Under the pieces are notes generated by a model. The model was not told the DNA's origin. It searched no databases and was given only the letters and a program-made list of their open reading frames with translations. Made by a program: the position numbers and the translations under genes. Shown here piece by piece: positions 10,344 to 22,706 of a stretch of DNA of 64,000 bases (its first letter is position 1; the number at the start of each line of letters is the position of its first letter). Source of the stretch: Cordia subcordata (lineage: Eukaryota; Streptophyta; Magnoliopsida; Boraginales; Cordiaceae); the NCBI GenBank assembly GCA_028554755.1, contig JAPTOF010000020.1, positions 7,941,001 through 8,005,000 on the forward strand, given 5' to 3'.

Positions 10344-12639
10344 TTCTGAATCTGAACAAGAAGATCAAAAAGATCTTAATGACTCAGAGGAATCTAGCTC
10401 TGAGGATGATCTGAAATAGTTATCAGAAGAATCTGAAATGACAAATAGTTCAGAAGAGGATTATAAACCTTGTGATAATTGTATGAATACTATACAAAAA
10501 GATGAAAATGATAATTTCTATCAATTGTTATCACAGTTCAGAAATATGGAACTGAATGTTTTAACTAATGATAATATAATTGAATTACTCAGAACAATAA
10601 AAGATTCTGAAATCCGTAATAAAATCTTGGAATCTTCAGGAAAATTAAAGGAACCTGAAGAATTAACAGTCCAAGAACAAGAAAATTTCATTCCTTATAC
10701 TTTATCAGAAGTAAGAAAGAGAATGGAAGAAAAACAGAATATAAAATCCTCTATAACCTCTGTAACTACTATACAGGATTTAAAAGAGGAAGTTAATAAT
10801 TTGAAAACTGAAGTTAAAAGGTTAACTCAGGATAATCTTGAAATTAATAAAAGATTAGATAAGTTGGATAAGGGAAAAAATAAAATTGAAGAACCTGAAT
10901 CCAGTACTAATCAAGAATTAGAACCATTTTTAGGTAAGATGGAATATATAACATCTCAGAAATGGTTAGTTAAAATTGATTTGTTAATACAGGGTGAATA
11001 CAAAAAAGAATTAAATGCGTTAATAGATAGTGGCGCAGATTTAAATTGTATTCAGGAAGGATTAATTCCTACGAAATATTTTGAAAAAACCACACATACT
11101 TTATCGAGTGCTAGTGGTAATAAAATGGATATATTATATAAGTTATCTAAAGCTTATATTTGTGTTAATAAACAATGTATTCCTAATAGCTTTGTATTAG
11201 TAAGAAATATGACTAATCAGGTTATATTAGGAACCCCATTTATTAATAAAATATTTCCAATAAAAGAAATTACTAATAATGGAATAATTGGTAATTTTGA
11301 AGGAAATGAAATTCAATTTGAATTTATTAAAGACCCCATAACTAAGGTACTGAATGAAATGGTTGAATTAATAAAAGCTAAAAACAACCAATTAAATTTC
11401 TTGAATCAGGAAATTAACTCATTAACAATAAATGAGAGATTACAGAATCCATATTTGAAACAACGTATAGAGTTGTTAATTAATCAATTCTCAGCAGAGA
11501 TTTGTGCTGATCATCCTAATGCATTTTGGGATAGAAAAAAACATATTGTTAGTCTACCATATGTAGATGATTTTGATGAAAGAATGATAACAACAAAATC
11601 AAGACCTGCTCAAATGAATGAACAAGAACAGGTTAGATGTAGAGAAGAAATAAATATGTTTCTACAAAAAGGGTTAATAAGAGAATCCAAATCAGCTTGG
11701 AGTTGTACTGGTTTTTATGTGAATAAAAAATCAGAAATTGAAAGAGGGTCTCCAAGATTAGTTGTTAATTATAAACCTCTTAATAAAGTTTTGAAATGGA
11801 TAAGATACCCACTTCCTAATAAAAAGGATTTGATTAATAGAATACATGATGCGTGTGTATTTTCAAAATTTGATATGAAATCTGGCTATTACCAAATACA
11901 GGTAGTAGAAAAAGATAGATATAAAACTGCTTTTGTAGTACCATTTGGTCATTATGAATGGAATGTAATGCCTTTTGGTTTGAAAAATGCTCCTTCCAAT
12001 TCCGTAAGATTATGAATGATATATTTATACCATATAATAATTTTATGGTAGTTTATATTGATGATGTCTTAGTATTTTCAAAAGACATTAATACACATTT
12101 CAAACATCTTGAAATATTCAAGAATCTTGTAATCCAAAATGGATTAGTTGTCTCAAAACCAAAAATGGTGATTTTTCAATCTAAAATCAGATTTTTGGGA
12201 TATAATATTGAAGATAGGAAAATAATTCCTATTGATAGGAGTATTGAATTTGCTTCTAACAACCAAAAATGGTGATTTTTCAATCTAAAATCAGATTTTT
12301 TGGATATAATATTGAAGATGGGAAAATAATTCCTATTGATAGGAGTATTGAATTTGCTTCTAAATTTCCAGATGAAATTTTGGAAAAAACTCAATTGCAA
12401 AGATTTCTTGGCAGTCTTAATTACATTCAACCTTATTATAAGAATTTGGCTAATGATACTGCTATTTTATATGAGAGACTGAGGAAATCCCCTTCCCCTT
12501 GGTCACAAAGTCATACTGAGGCAATGAGAGTGATTAAATCTAAAGTCAAACAGTTGCCTTGTCTTATGCTTGCAAATCCACAATGGGATAAGATTGTAGA
12601 GATAGACGCTTCTGATATTGGTTATGGTGGAATACTCAC
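10327..12639 (+). pseudogene. Pol: protease and RT, truncated before RNase H end
   Basis: Replication polyprotein: acidic Ser/Glu N terminus, a predicted coiled coil (LKEEVNNLKTEVKRL), aspartic protease with ALIDSGADLNCI, RT with FDMKSGYYQI and YIDDVLVFS, then the first RNase H Asp in IDASDIGYGG. Breaks: TAG at 10417-10419 (TAT elsewhere), a shift at about 11990-12006 where CTG and CAG are altered, and a 104-bp tandem duplication at 12157-12364. It is cut at about 12639 by antisense MP sequence, so most of RNase H is missing. Confidence 0.9.
12157..12364 (+). repeat. 104-bp tandem duplication inside Pol
   Basis: Bases 12157-12260 recur at 12261-12364 with only two or so differences. The unit is not a multiple of three, so it adds a frameshift after the RT core. 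No other Pol copy in the window has it, so it arose after this copy separated from the rest. Confidence 0.85.
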
Positions 12640-12927
12640 AAATATTGAAAGAATTGAAGACATACTCAGATTATTTAAGCAATCAAATGATGAATTGAGA
12701 TAATACTGAACAACATAAAACTTAAGTTAATACTCATTACCAAAGAGTATTGACTACAAAGGCTCTGATACCAATCTAGGCCCAGGTGATAAGACCGCAA
12801 ATAGCAGTCCGTGGATATAATCTAGATCCTTAAGATTTAAGCTATATCTGAGATATGCAGACAACAGATTGGATCCCTGGTAAATTACCTAATATATCAA
12901 TAAACCCTAATCTGGAGTGAACAGAGA
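12640..12927 (-). other. MP start, PBS and leader fragment, antisense
   Basis: Minus-strand piece with the first MP codons, the PBS at 12761-12773 and about 150 bases of leader. It is inserted between a sense Pol and a sense dORF copy. Both breakpoints fall in the leader/MP-start zone that recurs as a junction site in the cluster. Confidence 0.85.
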
Positions 12928-13876
12928 AGAAATAATGCTCCTGATTATTTCTATGCAAATAAAGCATTAGAAATTGCTTCTGAAGAAGCTGAAGTACGTA
13001 AAAATATATTGCGTGCTCAAAAGTTTGATATTAAACTTCCCCATCCCAGTTCACCAATATATTCAGAAACAATAAAGTTTCTTGAGGAACTGGAGAAAAA
13101 AGCAGAAGAAAGAAATATAAGTTCTTTCGCTTCAGCTCTAAATACTATAGAGCAAGATGAATCTGTGCAATATACACAGAATGCAGGAGAGGAAATAATT
13201 CTTTATTTGTCACAGAAGGATCTCATAGATCAACAAGATCCATGGTTGCTGATGTCCAAATACTTGGATGATTTCTCATTCCCAGCACAGTCTTACAAGA
13301 CGAGACACCACTATGAGAAGATTCTCATGGAAACGCAATCTGCAGATTTTGAATGCTTCAAAAAGAGTGGAAAGGCAGATATGATGTCCAAAGATATTGC
13401 TTATAGCAAGATCTATGTGAAGACTCTTATCAATGCAGAGCAGTGGGGACTTTCAACACATAAACTGAAGTCCTATGTGATATCAACACAACAAGGTCCC
13501 ATTCTATACTCTTATTGGGATTATGTGGAAGGATTCTCAAAAGTATTTTATTTTGAGAATGACCTGCATAAGCATTCATGGTTTGTGAAGATGGCTGGTA
13601 CTATCCTTAATAAGGATATTCCATCATGGTTTATTATTTGGTGGAATTATTTTGGTCCAAATTCATCCATACTTCCAGAACCGTTCCAGGATCTTTATAA
13701 AAGATGGAAGGAAGTATCTCCAAAGATGCAGAATCTACATCAACAATCAGTTGAAGGTACTGCAACAATGTATTTCTTTCTGGAGTTCTCAATTCCTTGG
13801 ATTGTCAAATGGATCCCAGAAGTGAGTCATGCAGATAAGCATGTTCCGTGTTTGAAGAGGATATTCTTCACCAAAT
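12928..13876 (+). pseudogene. dORF, long uninterrupted central part
   Basis: One of the cleanest dORF stretches: open from the NNAPDYFYANKAL segment to KRIFFTK with no stop. The Arg/Gly-rich N terminus and the coiled-coil and acidic C-terminal parts are missing. At 13877 it meets an antisense dORF copy head to tail, giving an inverted repeat across most of the core. Confidence 0.88.
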
Positions 13877-14409
13877 TAATTCCACCAAATAATAAACCAT
13901 GATGGAATATCCTTATTAAGGATAGTACCAGCCATTTTCACAAACCATGAATGCTTATGCTGGTCATTCTCAAAATAAAATACTTTTGAGAATCCTTCCA
14001 CATAATCCCAATAAGAGTATAGAATGGGACCTTGTTGTGTTGATATCACATAGGACTTCAGTTTATGTGTTGAAAGTCCCCACTGCTCTGCATTGATAAG
14101 AGTCTTCACATAGATTTTGCTATAAGCAATATCTTTGGACATCATATCTGCCTTTTCACTCTTTTTGAAGTGTTCAAAATCTGTAGATTGCGTTTCCATG
14201 AGAATCTTCTCATAGTGGTGTCTCGTCTTGTAAGACTGTGCTGGGAATGAGAAATCATCCAAGTATTTGGACATCAGCAACCATGGATCTTGTTGATCTA
14301 TGAGATCCTTCTGTGACAAATAGAGAATTATTTCCTCTCCTGCATTCTGTGTATATTGCACAGATTCATCTTGCTCTATAGTATTTAGAGCTGAAGCGAA
14401 AGAACTTAT
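13877..14409 (-). pseudogene. dORF fragment, antisense partner of the preceding copy
   Basis: Minus-strand dORF from near SSFASALNT to WFIIWWN, open throughout. It is complementary to about 13110-13650, so a transcript across both would form a hairpin of roughly 530 bp with a loop of about 230 bases. Such arrangements can feed small-RNA silencing; that role is inferred. Confidence 0.88.
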
Positions 14410-14675
14410 GTTTTGAACTTATGTTTCAAATCCGAGGCTTCAATTGTCTATAAAAGCCATGACTCAGGAAGCAGAAACATAAGCTAGGAATTAGAAAGAA
14501 TTTTTATATTTTGTAAATTTTGATAAAACAAATAAAAAGTTCAGAGTTTTTTTCAGGTACTCTCTCTTTTTATTTTCTTGTCAATTTTTATTTTTTGAAT
14601 TGAATTCTTGGCCTCAATGATAGGCTGAGTTGTTGATGAATTGATATAATGCTGATATAACATAAGAGTTGATTG
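14410..14675 (+). promoter_or_regulatory. Viral IR fragment with TATA box, sense
   Basis: Plus-strand IR with TATAAAAG at 14449-14456, the polyA signal and early leader. It stops at about 14675, where an antisense leader begins beside a PBS-proximal sequence. Its promoter points at the antisense promoter at 15225-15232, so the two would transcribe toward each other. Confidence 0.82.
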
Positions 14676-15523
14676 CCCAGGTGATAAGACCGCAAATAGC
14701 AGTCCGTGGATATAATGCAGATCCTTAAGATTTAAGCTATATCTGAGATATGCAAACAACAGATTGGATCCCTGGTAAATTACCTAATATATCATTAAAC
14801 CCTAATCTGGAGTGAACAGAGAAGAAGGTCAAAAACGCCTACGCCAATCCCACGGCAATGGCAACAGACCTGGGACACTCCTAGGATTCAATCATATACT
14901 TCGAACCAGAACTCCAAGCAATATCACAGATATATCATAACCCTTAAGTTAGAACATATCAGCGGAAACATTTGAGGATTATCAACTGCATCTAAAATTG
15001 GCTTAAATCAACTCTTATGTTATATCAGCATTATATCAATTCATCAACAACTCAGCCTATCATTGAGGCCAAGAATTCAATTCAAAAAATAAAAATTGAC
15101 AAGAAAATAAAAAGAGAGAGTACCTGTAAAAAAAAACTCTGAACTTTTTATTTGTTTTCAAAATTTACAAAATATAAAAATTCTTTCTAATTCCTAGCTT
15201 ATGTTTCTGCTTCCCGAGTCATGGCTTTTATAGACAATTGAAGCCTCGGATTTGAAACATAAGTTCAAAACAATTTTCCTCGGACTCCACAGATTTGAGA
15301 TCCGGGAAACACAATAATTACAAACAAGAAAAGTAAACTCTGTTTATCTACGCTTTCTCCACTACTTTTATGAATAGTGGACACCTGTCCATATACGACA
15401 GAAACTTTTGTGAAATCTGTTGGACTTATTATTTAGTCATCAGATTCCTCTTTGTCTTGAAGCAATAATCACGACCTCTTTCTCCACTGACATCATGATC
15501 ATCACTATTCTTTTCTCTTTTTC
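14676..15523 (-). promoter_or_regulatory. Viral IR, nearly complete, antisense
   Basis: Minus-strand IR starting about 20 bases from where the PBS would be (the PBS itself is missing) and running back through leader, polyA signal and TATA box (complement of 15225-15232) to the end of dORF. With 14410-14675 it forms an inverted pair of about 260 bp. Confidence 0.85.
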
Positions 15524-16688
15524 CTAAACTTTATCCTGTTTAGGATCACTTTGGGTCGATTCTCCCTTCTTCATTATTTGAATCGGACCTTTCAACGCGT
15601 CCTTTATTGATTCGAACACGTCATCCAAGGAATAGTTTTCTTCTTCCTCTAGATCCTGTGATTGTCCGGCAAGACAGAAATATCTGCTGCCTTGGGGCGA
15701 AATCTCCATTGACTTCTCGGACTTTTCTGAAGATGTATCACTTTGTTGAGCGAATTGTATCATCTCCTCTTTGACATTATCCATATCGCAACATTATATC
15801 CTGCAAAGATATGGATGGATTATCCTTCTGCAACTTATTCACGAACTGTTCAAACCATGATTTTGGTTGAATTGTTGCTTTTTGTTTCTCTTTAGCTTCC
15901 TTCTTGTATTGTTGAAGCTTTTCTTCAATTTCCTTGATAAGATCCTGAGAATATAATTGATTCGTCTTTGGATCTTTCTGAATCATCTTTTGCCAGAATT
16001 TGGTGAAGAATATCCTCTTCAAACACGGAACATTCTTATCTGCATGACTCACTTCTGGGATCCATCTGAGAATCCAAGGAATTGAGAACTCCAGAAAGAA
16101 ATACATTGTTGCAGTACCTTCAACTGATTGTTGATGTAGATTCTGCATCTTTGGAGATACTTCCTTCCATCTTTTATAAAGATCCTGGAACGGTTCTGGA
16201 AGTATGGATGAATTTGGACCAAAAAAATTCCACCAAATAATAAACCACGATGGAATATCCTTATTAAGGATAGTACCAGCCATCTTCACAAACCATGAAT
16301 GCTTATGCTGGTCATTCTCAAAATAAAATACTTTTGAGAATCCTTCCACATAATCCCAATAAGAGTATAGAATGGCATCCAAGTATTTGGACATCAGCAA
16401 CCATGGATCTTGTTGATCTATGAGATCCTTCTGTGACAAATAGAGAATTATTTCCTCTCCTGCATTCTGTGTATATTGCACAGATTCATCTTGCTCTATA
16501 GTATTTAGAGCTGAAGCGAAAGAACTTATATTTCTTTCTTCTGCTTTTTTCTCCAGTTCTTCAAGAAACTTTATTGTTTCTGAATATATTGGTGAACTGG
16601 GATGGGGAAGTTTAATATCAAACTTCTGAGCACGCAATATATTTTTACGTACTTCAGCTTCTTCAGAAGCAATTTCTAATGCTTTATT
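15524..16688 (-). pseudogene. dORF with internal deletion, antisense
   Basis: Minus-strand dORF from the stop near 15536 to the NKALEIASEEAE segment. The Arg/Gly-rich start is missing. About 0.26-0.3 kb of the core, between LLMSKYLD and ILYSYWDY, is deleted in frame at about 16377. A break near 15783 comes from a changed CAG/CTG site. The acidic tail is present. Confidence 0.85.
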
Positions 16689-16889
16689 TTCAGAAGTAAT
16701 CCAATACAGCCTCCTCCAGAAATAAAAAAATTTAAATTAAGTCAAGTATCAGAATTTGAGAAACTTCTTGATAATAACTTTAAGACATTCAAATTAAATG
16801 TCATAACTAAAGAAGAAGTTCCAGATCTAGTTGATAATATACATCAGCAAGAAATTGTTAATGAAACTCTTAATAGAATAAAGAGTAAT
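16689..16889 (+). pseudogene. CP fragment (upstream of capsid core)
   Basis: Sense-strand piece of about 200 bases encoding the CP linker from NPIQPPPEIKKF to NETLNRIKSN, between two antisense pieces. It carries one extra A in the run near 16725. Confidence 0.8.
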
Positions 16890-17213
16890 ACAGATAAAAA
16901 TGATTCAGGTAAACCAGATAATGTAAGGGGTTTAAAAGCTACCTGAACAAGTCCAATATGCAAGAACTTATATTCTGATGTATATGCATCGATATCATCT
17001 TGACTAAGCAATTTAATAGTCAATTCCTCATTATGTATAGGAACAGATTCTTCACAAGTTTTAACAATTTGTTTAAAACTTAATTTATCAAAAGTACCAA
17101 AAGAATATATCATCCTTGGTTCTATTTTAGGAATTGTCCATTTATTTAACAATTCTAAATTCTTAGGAATATCATATTCTTCCTTCTTACTGTTTTTCAC
17201 AGTATTCTGATTC
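16890..17213 (-). pseudogene. MP N-terminal third fused to Pol, antisense
   Basis: Minus-strand MP segment from the start region to near LSGLPESFLSVL. In transcript order an upstream RT segment (FGHYEWN) is fused in frame to it, giving a chimeric frame of 505 codons that reads Pol then MP. The fusion is a rearrangement product, not a plausible viral gene. Confidence 0.85.
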
Positions 17214-18826
17214 CATTCATAATGACCAAATGGTACTACAAAAGCATTTTTATATCTATCTTTTTCTACTACCTGTATTTGGTAATAGCCAGATTTCATA
17301 TCAAATTTTGAAAATACACACGCATCATGTATTCTATTAATCAAATCCTTTTTATTAGGAAGTGGGTATCTTATCCATTTCAAAACTTTATTAAGAGGTT
17401 TATAATTAACAACTAATCTTGGAGACCCTCTTTCAAATTTTGATTTTTTATTCACATAAAAACTAGTACAACTCCAAGCTGATTTGGATTCTCTTATTAA
17501 CCCTTTTTGTAGAAACATATTTATTTCTTCTCTACATCTAACCTGTTCTTGTTCATTCATTTGAGCAGATCTTGATTTTGTTGTTATCATTCTTTCATCA
17601 AAATCATCTACGTATGGGAGACTAACAATATATTTTTTTCTATCCCAAAATGCATTAGGATGATCAGCACAAATCTCTGCTGAGAATTGATTAATTAACA
17701 ACTCTATACGTTGTTTCAAATATGGATTCTGTAATCTCTCATTTATTGTTAATGAGTTAATTTCTTGATTCAAGAAATTTACTTGGTTGTTTTTAGCTTT
17801 TATTAACTCAACCATTTCATTCAGTACCCTAGTTATGGGGTCTTTAATAATTTCATTTCCTTCAAAATTACCAATTATTCCATTATTAGTAATTTCTTTT
17901 ATTGGAAATATTTTATTAATAAATGGGGTTCCTAATATAACCTGATTAGTCATATTTCTTACTAATACAAAGCTATTAGGAATACATTGTTTATTAACAC
18001 AGATATAAGCTTTAGATAACTTATATAATATATCCATTTTATTACCACTAGCACTCGATAAAGTATGTGTGGTTTTTTCAAAATATTTTGTAGGAATTAA
18101 TCTTTCCTGAATACAATTTAAATCTGCACCACTATCTATTAACGCAATTAATTCTTTTTTGTATTCACCCTGTATTAACAAATCAATTTTAACTAACCAT
18201 TTCTGAGATGTTATATATTCCATCTTACCTAAAAATGGTTCTAATTCTTGATTAGTACTGGATTCAGGTTCTTCAATTTTATTTTTTCCCTTATCCAACT
18301 TATCTAATCTTTTATTAATTTCAAGATTATCCTGAGTTAACCTTTTAACTTCAGTTTTCAAATTATTAACTTCCTCTTTTAAATCCTGTATAGTAGTTAC
18401 AGAGGTTATAGAGGATTTTATATTCTGCTTTTTCTTCCATTCTCTTTCTTACTGATAAAGTATAAGGAATGAAATTTTCTTGTTCTTGGTATTAATTCTT
18501 GAGTTCCTTTAATTGTCCTAAAGATTCCAAGATTTTATTACGGATTTCAGAATCTTTTATTGTTCGAGTAATTCAATTATATTATCATTAGTTAAAACAT
18601 TCGATTCCATATTTCAATCGTGATAACAATTGATAGAAATTATCATTTTCATCTTTTGTATAGTATTCATACAATTATCACAAGGTTTATAATCCTCTTC
18701 TGAACTATTTGTCATTTCAGATTCTTCTGATAAATATTTCAGATTATCCTCAGAGCTAGATTCCTCTGAGTCATTAAGATCTTTTTGATCTTCTTGTTCA
18801 GATTCAGAATTAAGCATTACTTTCAT
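17214..18826 (-). pseudogene. Pol N-terminal half: protease and RT fingers/palm, antisense
   Basis: Minus-strand Pol from its ATG (18824-18826) through the acidic N terminus, coiled coil, protease (ALIDSGADLNCI) and RT up to FGHYEW. YIDD and RNase H are absent. Frame is lost several times at 18430-18660, mostly at altered CAG/CTG sites, and a short deletion before IIKDPIT removes a few residues. The protease-to-RT part is open from 18361. Confidence 0.9.
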
Positions 18827-20654
18827 AAGATTTTCTTTTCAATCTTCCTCCATATTTAATGCTTTTATTTTCTTTTTTATGGGACATTTCGGAGCAATAT
18901 GACCTATTCTGCCACATTTATAACACACAGGAGGATTAGATTTTGATCTAATTCGTTTATATCCCTGTTGTTTTTTTATAGCTTTTCTGATTTTATTTCT
19001 CTCTGTTCTAGCAGCTATTTTATTATGATAGACTGGAGAATTATATTTATGAATATTAAAAAAACTAGTAAATTTCTTAGGTTTCTTTGGATTGACCCAT
19101 TTCAATACCAAATTGTTCACGAAATTGTCCTAATTGCGACTTCTCTGTTAACTTTTGTTTTTTAATTTGTTGATTTAACTTAATTTCATTACATAAAGCT
19201 AAACCTTCTTGCATGCATTTTCCTATTATCATGCCATATGTAAGATTATCATAATCAATAGGTGAGATTCCTATCCTAAGAGTTTTCTTTACTCTTTCAG
19301 CAAATAATTGTGGAAGACCATCTATAAATTTAGACTTCCAATGTGCCTGATTAGCATCTGGTAGTTCCATTACTATACTAAGGAATACATCCTTTTACCA
19401 CCTAAATGAGGTAAGAGTAGGACACTTGAGATTCAAGATTAGAGATCTTATATTCTCTGCATTTGTTGTGAATCTTCCTGTAAAATGTTCACAAATATTT
19501 ATTGTTAAAGTATAAACAGCTTTCTGTTTAACTATATTATTTTCTGTCCTTGTAGTATTTAAGACAGTTTGACGTTGGGTTTCATTGAGATAATTTTCCC
19601 ACCAACCTTTAAGCTGGCATGTGAACCCTGCTATTATCATCAAAGCAATACTTTTATCCGTATTGTTATGTTGCCTACAAATTGTAGCATACATCATCAT
19701 TCTATGGATGGTATTATATATTTGTTGATCTGAATGGCCATCTATATTCCACTCATATATCGTCTTACCATTATAGTAAGTTTGTTCATTAGGTAATTCC
19801 TCAAACAAAACATCTTGAGGTGTCGGTCTTGGATAATAATATTTTTTCTGGACCGGTTTATCAGCAAATTTATTTTTACTCTTTATTCTATTAAGAGTTT
19901 CATTAACAATTTCTTGCTGATGTATATTATCAACTAGATCTGGAACTTCTTCTTTAGTTATGACATTTAATTTGAATGTCTTAAACTTATTATCAAGAAG
20001 TTTCTCAAATTCTGATACTTGACTTAATTTAAAATTTTTTATTTCTGGAGGAGGCTGTATTGGATTACTTCTGAATCTTGAAGTTTCCCCAATTTTATCT
20101 TCCTTATTATTATTGCTTTTTTGCAATTTCTCCAGAGAATTTTTTAAATCCATTATTAATTCATAATTCTTTAATAACCTATTATTGAGAAATAATATTT
20201 GTTCTCCTAAGGTTACTAAATACAAATTAGTAAAATTATTTTGTTTTACCACATCATTTATATTTTTTGTTGTGGTTACAAGAGTTTCATTCTCTTGCAG
20301 ATTAAAGAAAGCATTAGCATATAATTTCAATCTTTCTTTATCCATTATTATGGCTTGATGTGTAGGAGGATAAATCGATTCAACTTGTTCTCCATTTTTT
20401 AATTTCCAATATTTTTCTAGGACATTAATATGATCCCCTAGATAATTTTCTAAAAACCATGGAATAAAATCTTTTATTTCATTTATATTTTCCAAATGGT
20501 TATAGAATTCATTTTGGAGTATTTGTCTTTCTGCTAAATTAATATTTTTAGCAAACCAATCTCTGAAAGGTTGATATATAGGTTTTTGAAATTCAGCTTG
20601 TATTTGTTTTCTAGCTGAACTGCCTGGACTGAAATCAATTTTATTTTGATTCAT
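18827..20654 (-). pseudogene. Coat protein, nearly full length, antisense
   Basis: Minus-strand CP with start at 20652-20654, directly after MP. The first 419 codons are open through the capsid core (FTCQLKGWWENYL, with Cys where other copies have Gly). A base change near 19395 shifts frame; the zinc knuckle follows at about 18880-18925. In the frame that would continue into Pol a TGA stands shortly before the Pol ATG. Confidence 0.9.
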
Positions 20655-20656
20655 GA

Positions 20657-21742
20657 TTAAACTGGAAAGTTTAATTCGACTCGATTATTTCGGTCTAAAA
20701 GTGTCTTCGTGATTATTATATATACCCTGAGCAATATTATCCTCATTTATCTTAATTCCCTGTACTTTTTGTTGCAGGTTTTCAGATTCTGATTTAGAAG
20801 ATGAACTCCCTACAGTATTGGGTAACTCAACTCTATAATCTATAGGAGAAATATAAGAATGTATTGAACTTGTTCTAGAATACCTAGATTTTCCTAGTCC
20901 TGAACTTCCACCTATTTCAGATGTACTTTTCCTATTAAACTGTATTTGAATATCTCCAGTAGATGTTTGGATTGCATCCACCAAATCTTCATTTATTAAT
21001 GGTGTTGCTGGAATTATCTTTTCAGCTAACCATGTTTCTGGAAAGTTTATTTCATCCCATTTAATAGATCTATGAGTTGTAATTTTAGATCTATTGAAAT
21101 TAGTTTCAAAGATTATAGTTTCTTGTTGATTTGTATTCATCAACTTACACTTTGGATTCAAAGTATATAAAGGCTTAAAATACACCCTATAATGTATACA
21201 AATTACTTCAGACTGCAAATAATTATAACCATGCGTTTTCACATATAAAGTTAACGCATCCAGAATATTAACATCCGACAAAGATAATTGTAAATTCGGA
21301 TAAGCATTAAAATATATTGGACCATGAGCTAAACTGGATTCCATTATACCCATGATAGATTGACGCCAGTTCATATTACGAGCATCACGTAATACAGATA
21401 AAAATGATTCGTAAACCAGATAACGTAAGAGGTTTAAAAGCTACCTGAACAAGTCCAATATGCAAGAACTTATATTCTGATGTATATGCATCAATATCAT
21501 CTTGACTAAGCAATTTAATAGTCAATTCCTCATTATGTATAGGAACAGATTCTTCACAAGTTTTAACAATTTGTTTAAAACTTAATTTATCAAAAGTACC
21601 AAAAGAATATATCATCCTTGGTTCTATTTTAGGAATTGTCCATTTATTTAACAATTCTAAATTCTTAGGAATATCATATTCTTCCTTCTTCGCTTTTCAC
21701 AAGATTCTGATTTTTCGCAAATATTGAAAGAATTGAAGACAT
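20657..21742 (-). pseudogene. Movement protein, full length but broken, antisense
   Basis: Minus-strand MP from ATG at 21740-21742 to TAA at 20657-20659. The core around YFNAYPNLQLSLSD is intact. Frame breaks lie at 20680-20710, about 21410 and about 21690, where CAG/CTG or CTGT bases are altered relative to other copies. It lies in natural order with leader, CP and Pol of the same strand. Confidence 0.88.
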
Positions 21743-22706
21743 ACTCAGATTATTTGAGCAATCATATGATGAATTGAGATAATACTGAACAACATAAAAC
21801 TTAAGTTAATACTCATTACCAAAGAGTATTGACTACAAAGGCTCTGATACCAATCTAGGCCCAGGTGATAAGACCGCAAATAGCAGTCCGTGGATATAAT
21901 CCAGATCCTTAAGATTTAAGCTATATCTGAGATATGCAAACAACAGATTGGATCCCTGGTAAATTACCTAATATATCATTAAACCCTAATTTGGAGTGAA
22001 CAGAGAAGAAGGTCAAAAACGCCTACGCCAATCCCACGGCAATGGCAATGCACTGGACACTCCTAGGATTCAATCATATACTTAGAACCAGAACTCCAAG
22101 CAATATCACAGATATATCATAATCCTTAAGTTAGAACATATCAGCGGAAACATTTGAGGATTATCAACTGCATCTAAAATTGGCTTAAATCAACTCTTAT
22201 GTTATATCAGCATTATATCAATTCATCAACAACTCAGCCTATCATTGAGGCCAAGAATTCAATTCAAAAAATAAAAATTGACAAGAAAATAAAAAGAGAG
22301 AGTACCGGAAAAAAACTCTGAACTTTTTATTTGTTTTATCAAAATTTACAAAATATAAAAATTCTTTCTAATTCCTAGCTTATGTTTCTGCTTCCCGAGT
22401 CATGGCTTTTATAGACAATTGAAGCCTCGGATTTGAAACATAAGTTCAAAACAATTTTCCTCGGACTCCACAGATTTGAGATCCGGGAAACACAATAATT
22501 ACAAACAGTAAAAAGTAAACTACTGTTTATCTACAGTTTCTCCACTACTTTTATGAATAGTGGACACCTGTCCATATACGACAGAAACTTTTGTGAAATC
22601 TGTTGGACTTATTATTTAGTCATCAGATTCCTCTTTGTCTTGAAGCAATAATCACGACCGCTTTCTCCACTGACATCATGATCATCACTATTCTTTTCTC
22701 TTTTTC
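21743..22706 (-). promoter_or_regulatory. Complete viral IR with PBS and promoter, antisense
   Basis: Minus-strand IR joining dORF to MP: PBS at 21840-21852, leader, AATAAA, and TATA box as the complement of 22406-22413. It confirms that the viral genome is circularly continuous here (dORF, IR, MP), so this copy contains more than one genome end. Confidence 0.88.

Noticed and set aside
4187..12639. A replication-competent viral copy
   Set aside because: Even the best continuous copy has nonsense codons in MP, Pol and dORF, frameshifts in CP and Pol, and a truncated RNase H; some breaks may be sequencing artefacts but the truncation is not.
16844..18361. 505-codon minus frame that looks like a Pol-MP fusion protein
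   Set aside because: Pol and MP are in reverse order relative to the viral unit and meet at a breakpoint inside RT; a product of rearrangement.
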